Source of the DNA: an uncultured Bacilli bacterium
Lineage (GTDB): Bacteria > Bacillota_I > Bacilli_A > ML615J-28 > CAG-313
Length of the DNA stretch: 10,811 nt
Direction of reading: 5' to 3'
Assembly (NCBI GenBank): GCA_904501965.1
Contig: CAJGCS010000028.1
Location: 1 to 10,811 of the forward strand
Part shown: one piece after another, positions 6,396 through 10,811 of the stretch
How the letters are laid out: each line of letters begins with the position of its first letter
How positions within the stretch are numbered: the first letter of the stretch is position 1
Position numbers and translations under genes: made by a program
The notes under the pieces: generated by a model
Database searches by the model: none
What the model saw: only the letters and a program-made list of their open reading frames with translations
What the model was told of the DNA's origin: nothing

Positions 6396-6424
6396 AAAAA
6401 AAGGAACTGTTTTACAGTTCCTTT
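6396..6424 (-). terminator. Terminator of the rsmB-rlmN-rsgA-rpe operon, overlapping the rpe stop
   Basis: The arms AAAGGAACTG (6400-6409) and CAGTTCCTTT (6415-6424) are perfect and can gain an 11th pair, leaving a 3-nt loop. On the minus strand the 3' arm flows into a run of seven T (6396-6402). The last codons of rpe form the 5' arm and the stop codon (6412-6414) lies in the loop. On the plus strand the same hairpin is followed by a T-rich run, so it may work in both directions between the convergent genes. Confidence 0.85.
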
Positions 6425-7056
6425 AATTTTTTATATGTGTTTTCTATATCACTACTTTTCATAAGATATGAACCAACAACAATAATATCACATCCTGCGT
6501 TTTTTACAAGCTTAGCAGTATCTAAGTTAATTCCACCGTCAACTTCAATCAAAAAGGATAGTTGTTTATCTTGTCTAACAGAATTTAAATAAGCGATTTT
6601 TTCCACCGCATTTTGATTAAACACCTGTCCTCCAAAGCCTGGCTCAACACTCATCACCAAAACCAAGTCTACTTCTTCAAGCAAAGGTAACAACGTTTCT
6701 ACCTTTGTATTTGGTTTAATTGAAACGCCTGCTTTAGCTCCGCCATTTTTTATCTTTTTAATTAATTCAAGAGGTGAAGATGTTGCTTCTAAATGAAATG
6801 TAAGGTAAGTAGTTCCTGCATCAATATACTTTTGATACTCTTCATCGGGATTAATAATCATTAAATGTGTATCTAAAATTAGATTAGTTTTATTCTTTAA
6901 AAACGAAACAAACTCATGATTAAATGTATAGTTAGGGACAAATATATTATCCATAACATCAACATGTAGAAAGTCAGCTTTTACCTTTTCAAGCACTACT
7001 AATGATTCATCTAAATTAGTATCATATACATTTAGTATAGAAGGTGAAATCTTCAT
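6412..7056 (-). CDS. rpe: Ribulose-phosphate 3-epimerase
   Basis: Interconverts D-ribulose 5-phosphate and D-xylulose 5-phosphate in the non-oxidative pentose phosphate pathway. The product has 214 residues, normal for this TIM-barrel family. It opens with MKISPSIL and has FLHVDVMDN (metal-site H31 and catalytic/metal D33), LDTHLMI (H64), FHLEAT (H88), GVSIKPNT, MSVEPGFGGQ (135-144) and EVDGGIN (D173, the second catalytic/metal aspartate). GSYLMKS forms part of the phosphate site. The fourth residue of VEPGFGGQ is Glu-Pro, where many bacterial enzymes have Asn-Pro; I recall the Glu form in other Rpe proteins too. The open frame extends upstream into rsgA, but the ATG at 7056 gives the canonical N-terminus and follows AAGGAAGTGG. 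It starts 1 nt after the rsgA stop. The rsgA-rpe pair is conserved in Bacilli. Confidence 0.96.
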   Translation of the reverse strand: MKISPSILNVYDTNLDESLVVLEKVKADFLHVDVMDNIFVPNYTFNHEFVSFLKNKTNLILDTHLMIINPDEEYQKYIDAGTTYLTFHLEATSSPLELIKKIKNGGAKAGVSIKPNTKVETLLPLLEEVDLVLVMSVEPGFGGQVFNQNAVEKIAYLNSVRQDKQLSFLIEVDGGINLDTAKLVKNAGCDIIVVGSYLMKSSDIENTYKKLKEL

Positions 7057-7057
7057 A

Positions 7058-7939
7058 TTACCACTTCCTTTTACTTTTAGTTTCTGTGATAAATTGCACA
7101 TAATTTTCATATCTTGATGGAAGTATAGTCTTTTCATCAACGAGTTTTTTTACTGCACAATGTGGTTCATTTAAGTGAAGACATCCATTATATTTACAAT
7201 CAGCACTTTCTTTAAAAAACTCAATAAAGCTATGAGAAACATCAACCTCATTCATATCGATAAAATCCATCGTTCCAAATCCCGGAGTATCAGCTATCCA
7301 ACCATCACCAAGTTGTAAGAGTTCTACATGGCGTGTTGTATGTTTGCCTCTATTTAATGCTTTTGAAATATCATTAGTTTTAATGGAGAAGGTAGGATCA
7401 AGTGTATTTAATAGACTACTTTTTCCAACACCGCTTTGCCCAGTAATAACACTAATGTGACCTTCAATATAATTTGAAAGTTCATTAAGAAGACTTTCTT
7501 TCGCACTTGTTATTATAGTATCATATCCAATATTATGATAGTATTCAATAATTTTTTCTATAGATTCTTTTTCTTTTTTATCAGTAAGCAAATCCCATTT
7601 ATTAAAAACAAGAATTGGTTTAATATTATAAAATTCTAAGATTGTAATGAAACGATCAAGAAGATTTAGATTCAAATCTGGTTCCTTTACTGAAAAAACA
7701 ACAAATGCCTGAGATACATTACAAATTGCAGGTCTTACCAAATCAGTTGTTCTTTTTTCAAGTTTAGTTATTGTAGACTCACCAGCACCTTTTGTATATT
7801 CAACGTAATCACCAACTTTAGGACTAATTCCTTTTATTCTAAAAACCCCTCTAGGTTTTGCAATTGATGTTGTTTTTGTATCCAAGTCATAAATCGTATA
7901 TTGACCTGCGACCAAACATGTAATTAATCCTTTAGCCAT
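7058..7939 (-). CDS. rsgA: Ribosome small-subunit biogenesis GTPase RsgA
   Basis: Circularly permuted GTPase that checks late 30S assembly and is stimulated by the 30S subunit. It has 293 residues with the ATG at 7939. An N-terminal OB fold (about residues 1-65, with the KVGDYVEY strand) precedes the permuted G domain. The G motifs appear in the order G4 NKWDL (113-117), G5 TSAK (144-147), G1 GQSGVGKS (167-174) and G3 DTPGFG (217-222). The G4 tryptophan replaces the more common Ile or Cys in NKxDL. The C-terminal zinc finger is C248, C253, H255 and C261 in C-x4-C-x-H-x5-C. A longer open frame upstream is rlmN coding sequence read in another frame. The MAKGLITC start has an AAGGA site at 8-nt spacing and overlaps rlmN by 8 nt. 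In B. subtilis the stp and prkC genes separate rlmN from rsgA; they are missing here. Confidence 0.95.
   Translation of the reverse strand: MAKGLITCLVAGQYTIYDLDTKTTSIAKPRGVFRIKGISPKVGDYVEYTKGAGESTITKLEKRTTDLVRPAICNVSQAFVVFSVKEPDLNLNLLDRFITILEFYNIKPILVFNKWDLLTDKKEKESIEKIIEYYHNIGYDTIITSAKESLLNELSNYIEGHISVITGQSGVGKSSLLNTLDPTFSIKTNDISKALNRGKHTTRHVELLQLGDGWIADTPGFGTMDFIDMNEVDVSHSFIEFFKESADCKYNGCLHLNEPHCAVKKLVDEKTILPSRYENYVQFITETKSKRKW
7061..7070 (-). promoter_or_regulatory. rpe ribosome binding site inside the 3' end of rsgA
   Basis: AAGGAAGTGG on the minus strand encodes the last residues of RsgA and ends at its stop codon. Its AAGGA core lies nine bases before the rpe ATG at 7056. This supports the canonical MKISPSIL start and suggests coupled translation. 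Confidence 0.65.
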
Positions 7940-8987
7940 TTCTTCTTTCCTTCTTTGCACGTAGTTGTCCACAAGCGGCAGATATATCTGAACCATGTTC
8001 CATTCTTAAAGTTGCTTGAATATTGTTATCATGTAACACTTTGAAGAATCTTTCTGCTTGTTCGTGGCTAGTTCGTTTGAATGGTTTTGTTGAAACTTCA
8101 TTATAAGGAATTAAATTAACATAACAACATTTTCCAACTTCATCAGTTGCTTTAATTAAATCAACTAATTCTTTCGCATGAGCTAAAGAATCATTTACGC
8201 CTTCAAGCAAAATATACTCAAAAGTAACTCTTCTATTTGTCTTAACAAAATAATAATTTAATGCATCCATTACTTCGCTTAATTGATAACGTTTGTTAAT
8301 CTTCATTAAATTTGAACGAAGAACATCATTTGGAGCATGTAAACTAATTGCAAGATTAATTTGAAGATCAAAGTCTGCAAATTCTTTTATCTTTGGAACA
8401 ATACCACATGTTGAAACCGTGATATGTCTTGCTCCAATCTCTAAACCTTTAGGATAATTTACAACACGTAAAAATTTAAGTAGTGTGTCATAGTTATCAA
8501 ATGGCTCACCAATTCCCATTACAACAATATTAGAAACTCTTCTATTTTCTTTATCAAGTTCTTTTTGAACCATTAAAACTTGTAAAACCATTTCAGAAAG
8601 AGTTAGGTTTCTAATTTTTCCAAGTTCACCACTTGCACAAAAAGCGCATCCCATGTTGCATCCAACTTGGCTTGTTACACATACACTATTACCATAGTTA
8701 TGTGTCATTAATACAGTTTCAATAAATCTTTCATCAGGAAGTTTAAATAGAAATTTAATTGTTCCATCTTTTGATACTTCTTTTGTTTCAACTTCAAGAT
8801 TGTCAATTATTAAATGTTCTTTTAATTTTTCTATTGTTTTACTAGAAAGATTTGTCATTTCATCAAATGATGAAACGCGTGCTCGATAAAGCCATTCAAA
8901 TATTTGTGTTGCTCTAAACTTTTTTTCACCAATTGATTCTAAAAAAGTTACAAGTTCATCAAATGAATAATTATATACACTTTGCAT
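7932..8987 (-). CDS. rlmN: Dual-specificity RNA methyltransferase RlmN (radical SAM)
   Basis: Radical-SAM enzyme that makes 2-methyladenosine at 23S rRNA A2503 and at A37 of some tRNAs. It has 351 residues, a normal length. The 4Fe-4S ligands are C110, C114 and C117 in QVGCNMGCAFCASG (Cx3Cx2C). E91 in ETVLM is the conserved general base, and MGIGEPFDNYD (157-167) is the SAM-binding GGE-like motif. Later conserved blocks are SLHAPND and NLIPYNEV, and the C-terminal GSDISAACGQL (332-342) supplies the methyl-carrying cysteine C339. The N-terminal helical domain (FRATQIFEWLY, 24-34) is typical. The ATG at 8987 is one base after the rsmB stop, with AAAGGA overlapping the rsmB end. The 3' end overlaps rsgA by 8 nt. 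Both Cys residues needed for the ping-pong mechanism are present, so it should be active. Confidence 0.97.
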   Translation of the reverse strand: MQSVYNYSFDELVTFLESIGEKKFRATQIFEWLYRARVSSFDEMTNLSSKTIEKLKEHLIIDNLEVETKEVSKDGTIKFLFKLPDERFIETVLMTHNYGNSVCVTSQVGCNMGCAFCASGELGKIRNLTLSEMVLQVLMVQKELDKENRRVSNIVVMGIGEPFDNYDTLLKFLRVVNYPKGLEIGARHITVSTCGIVPKIKEFADFDLQINLAISLHAPNDVLRSNLMKINKRYQLSEVMDALNYYFVKTNRRVTFEYILLEGVNDSLAHAKELVDLIKATDEVGKCCYVNLIPYNEVSTKPFKRTSHEQAERFFKVLHDNNIQATLRMEHGSDISAACGQLRAKKERRNG

Positions 8988-8988
8988 A

Positions 8989-10245
8989 TTAAATCCTTTC
9001 TAGTTTTGCAATATAAAAGCCATCTTCATTTGTTTTATAGTTTTGAATAATGATATGTTCTTCAACTTTTTTAAATTCGTTATGGCTTTTTAAAAACTCA
9101 TTTATTAATCTTTCATTTTCATCTTTGTTTATAGTACATGTACTATAAACTAAATGCCCTTTTATTTTAACAAATTTAGATGAATTTTCAAGTATTTGTT
9201 TTTGTAAGGCATTTATTTCTTTTATTTTATCGAGTGTCATGTTATATTTTAAATCACTTTTATGATTTATTACACCAAGTCCTGAACAAGGTACATCAGT
9301 TAAAACAATATCAAATAACTCGTTAAACTTTGATGTTGTTCCATCTGCTAATATGGCATTTACGATTTTTACCCCAAGTCTTTCTGCATTTTCATTTATT
9401 AATCTAATCTTATGTTCATGCACATCACAAGAAATGATTGATCCATTATTATTCATAAGTGCAGCCATATGCATTGACTTAGCACCTGGGGCACTACAAA
9501 CATCTAAAACCTTCATTCCTTCTAAAGGAGATGCTACTTCTGCAACCCTTATGCTAGATGCATCTTGTGCAACAATCTTACCTTGTTTGAATAAATCATG
9601 ATTTATAAGCGACTTATTTGTTTTTAGAGTAACGCCTTCAATTAGATATTCAATGTCTTCCTTATTTAATATATTAGACACTTCATCAATACTTGTTTTA
9701 AGTAAGTTGATTCTAAATGTATTAAAGTTGTTCTCATTTGACTTAAGGATTTCTTCAACATTATCGTATTGGCTATCTATTAGTTTTACTAAATCTTCAT
9801 TAATACTATAAAGAATACTTAGACGTTTAATTCGTTCTAACTTATTTATATTATTTAAAGCACATTCAAATACATTTTCTGATATATATCTTCTTAGGAT
9901 TGCATTAACAAATGTTGATGCTCGGTAGTCTTCTTTTTTCGTGATTTTAACAAGCTCATTTACAACATAATGATTAGGAGTATTCATAAAGCTTATCATA
10001 TAAGCTCCAACTCTTAAAACATTTTTTACAAATGGTTTTACCCTTTGCCCACTAATTAAACTCTTTAATATATAATCAAGTAGGATTTTATTTTCAACAA
10101 CACCTGAGGTTACTCTTACATACACTTTTTTATCATGTTCAGTAAAATCAGGTCTCATTTTAATTGTATTATTAATTGTTATATTTAGATAAGCTCCATC
10201 ATTAAAGACTTGTATTAAGCTTTTAATTATTTCTTTAAACATCAT
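8989..10245 (-). CDS. rsmB: 16S rRNA (cytosine-967-C5)-methyltransferase RsmB
   Basis: SAM-dependent RNA m5C methyltransferase, 418 residues from the ATG at 10245. The N-terminal NusB-like helical domain (about residues 1-140) contains NHYVVNELVKI and ASTFVNAILRRY. The catalytic domain has QDASSIRVAEV, the SAM motif VLDVCSAPGAKS (246-257; many relatives have PGGKT), TDVPCSGLG (316-324, C320) and YSTCTI (367-372). C370 is the methyl-transfer nucleophile and C320 the release cysteine. It ends in DGFYIAKLERI, as usual. Three nearby starts are possible: TTG at 10251, ATG at 10245 and ATG at 10242. None has a strong Shine-Dalgarno, and all overlap the end of the upstream gene, so coupled translation is likely. 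I chose the first ATG. It lies 1 nt upstream of rlmN, the usual Bacilli order. fmt is not directly upstream as it is in B. subtilis. Confidence 0.94.
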   Translation of the reverse strand: MMFKEIIKSLIQVFNDGAYLNITINNTIKMRPDFTEHDKKVYVRVTSGVVENKILLDYILKSLISGQRVKPFVKNVLRVGAYMISFMNTPNHYVVNELVKITKKEDYRASTFVNAILRRYISENVFECALNNINKLERIKRLSILYSINEDLVKLIDSQYDNVEEILKSNENNFNTFRINLLKTSIDEVSNILNKEDIEYLIEGVTLKTNKSLINHDLFKQGKIVAQDASSIRVAEVASPLEGMKVLDVCSAPGAKSMHMAALMNNNGSIISCDVHEHKIRLINENAERLGVKIVNAILADGTTSKFNELFDIVLTDVPCSGLGVINHKSDLKYNMTLDKIKEINALQKQILENSSKFVKIKGHLVYSTCTINKDENERLINEFLKSHNEFKKVEEHIIIQNYKTNEDGFYIAKLERI

Positions 10246-10811
10246 ATTCAAATATTGTTAATAAAAAACGATAAGCTGTAAGTTTATATATATACTTTAC
10301 AAGTTTTTCGTCATCTTTTTCCTTTGTATATATTTCTTGAAAACAAGAATAAATTCTTGTTCCGATTGTAAGCCATTCTTCTTTTTTATAAGTTATTATT
10401 CTTTTTTCTTTAACTTGTTCAAAAAGAGCTTTGTAATTTTTATTAATATCCTTTGATAAAGCATATTCAATCATCATATTTAAATCTAAAGAACCATGAT
10501 AATATATATATCCAGATACATCTTTAGCATTATTAAATTGATTTGTTATTTTTGTAAGTTCTTCAAAAAAACCAATTCTAAAATGTTGCTTGATATTTTC
10601 TAAAAATAAAAGTGAACTTAAAGAAAAAATAGAATACAATTCATTTTTTTGTTCTTCAAGTGCTTCAATGCATGAAGAATAATTATTTTCTAAATAATTC
10701 TTATATTCTATATTTTGTGTTGTTTGGTATAAGGTATTATAATTATCTAGACTTTCATACATATTTTTTACATATGACCAACGTTCAGTAATTTCTTCAT
10801 ATTTTTCTAAA
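10235..10811 (-). CDS. Unidentified helical protein, partial (5' end beyond the right edge)
   Basis: The frame is open from the right edge to a TAA at 10235-10237, giving 191 visible residues. An internal ATG at 10762 is not convincing as a start: the frame continues upstream as LEKYEEITERWSYVKN and no ribosome site precedes it. The product looks almost entirely alpha-helical, rich in Lys, Glu, Asn, Tyr and Phe, with heptad-like stretches. Examples are YLENNYSSCIEALEEQKNEL and, near the C-terminus, EKLVKYIYKLTAYRFLLTIF. I see no transmembrane segment, signal peptide or catalytic motif. I do not recognise the family. It is not Fmt, which occupies this place in B. subtilis: the expected Fmt C-terminal OB-fold is not evident. 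Its end overlaps rsmB by about 11 nt, so it is co-transcribed with the ribosome-maturation genes; that suggests shared expression, not a function. Confidence 0.75.
   Translation of the reverse strand, partial: LEKYEEITERWSYVKNMYESLDNYNTLYQTTQNIEYKNYLENNYSSCIEALEEQKNELYSIFSLSSLLFLENIKQHFRIGFFEELTKITNQFNNAKDVSGYIYYHGSLDLNMMIEYALSKDINKNYKALFEQVKEKRIITYKKEEWLTIGTRIYSCFQEIYTKEKDDEKLVKYIYKLTAYRFLLTIFEYDV

Noticed and set aside
6183..6592. Two plus-strand open frames overlapping rpmB, the terminators and the rpe 3' end
   Set aside because: They run through both hairpins and through rpmB or rpe in another frame, and neither has a credible ribosome site.
9353..9601. Plus-strand open frame of 82 codons antisense to rsmB
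   Set aside because: It covers the conserved SAM-binding region of rsmB in reverse, with no promoter or ribosome site.
10235..10762. Internal ATG at 10762 as the true start of the unidentified gene
   Set aside because: The same frame stays open to the window edge with similar composition, and there is no ribosome site before the ATG, so the gene most likely starts outside.
1..10811. Mobile element, CRISPR array, defence system or tRNA cluster
   Set aside because: I found no transposase, integrase, direct-repeat array, cloverleaf or toxin-antitoxin pair; apart from the unrecognised gene at the right edge and the poorly characterised cse60, the genes are conserved housekeeping loci in near-Bacillus order.

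Overview
The window is very A+T-rich DNA from a low-GC Gram-positive (Bacillota) bacterium, most like a Bacilli or Erysipelotrichia/Mollicutes-type lineage. The evidence is the presence of DnaD, a Cse60-like protein and FakA/YloV, AGGAGG-type ribosome binding sites, and a gene order recognisable from the Bacillus subtilis priA-rpmB-recG-rnc region. Tryptophan is encoded by TGG and the code appears standard. No species can be named from the sequence alone. All genes but one lie on the minus strand. rpmB is alone on the plus strand, and as I recall it is also the lone inverted gene at this position in B. subtilis.

Reading in the direction of minus-strand transcription (right to left), the first block is a tight operon: an unrecognised gene cut by the right edge (10235-10811), rsmB (16S rRNA m5C methyltransferase), rlmN (23S rRNA/tRNA m2A methyltransferase), rsgA (30S-assembly GTPase) and rpe (ribulose-phosphate 3-epimerase). 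Neighbours overlap or are separated by 1 nt, and the block ends in a strong hairpin terminator that contains the rpe stop codon. The convergent rpmB (ribosomal protein L28) has its own promoter and terminator. The 219-nt gap between rpmB and fakA is a divergent promoter region. It holds good sigma-A-type promoters for both genes and a 9-bp-arm palindrome just downstream of the fakA promoter.

The second minus-strand block is fakA (fatty acid kinase, DhaL/DegV-like), a hairpin terminator, then recG, rnc, dnaD and nth, and finally cse60 (cut by the left edge), which has a promoter of its own. The terminator separates fakA from recG-rnc-dnaD-nth, so the latter group depends on readthrough or on a promoter I could not pin down.

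The genes are mostly housekeeping: ribosome maturation (rsmB, rlmN, rsgA, rnc, rpmB), DNA replication and repair (recG, dnaD, nth), carbon metabolism (rpe) and lipid metabolism (fakA). Compared with the B. subtilis order, genes expected in between are missing here: the stp/prkC kinase-phosphatase pair, thiN, spoVM, asp23/yloU, the serine dehydratase genes, and the fapR-plsX-fab-acpP block. I found no mobile element, CRISPR array, tRNA, rRNA or defence system, and no stretch over 300 nt without a gene. I see no convincing new multi-gene system. The items most worth a second look are the fakA/rpmB regulatory region, the unusual RecG motif residues and the unidentified gene upstream of rsmB.
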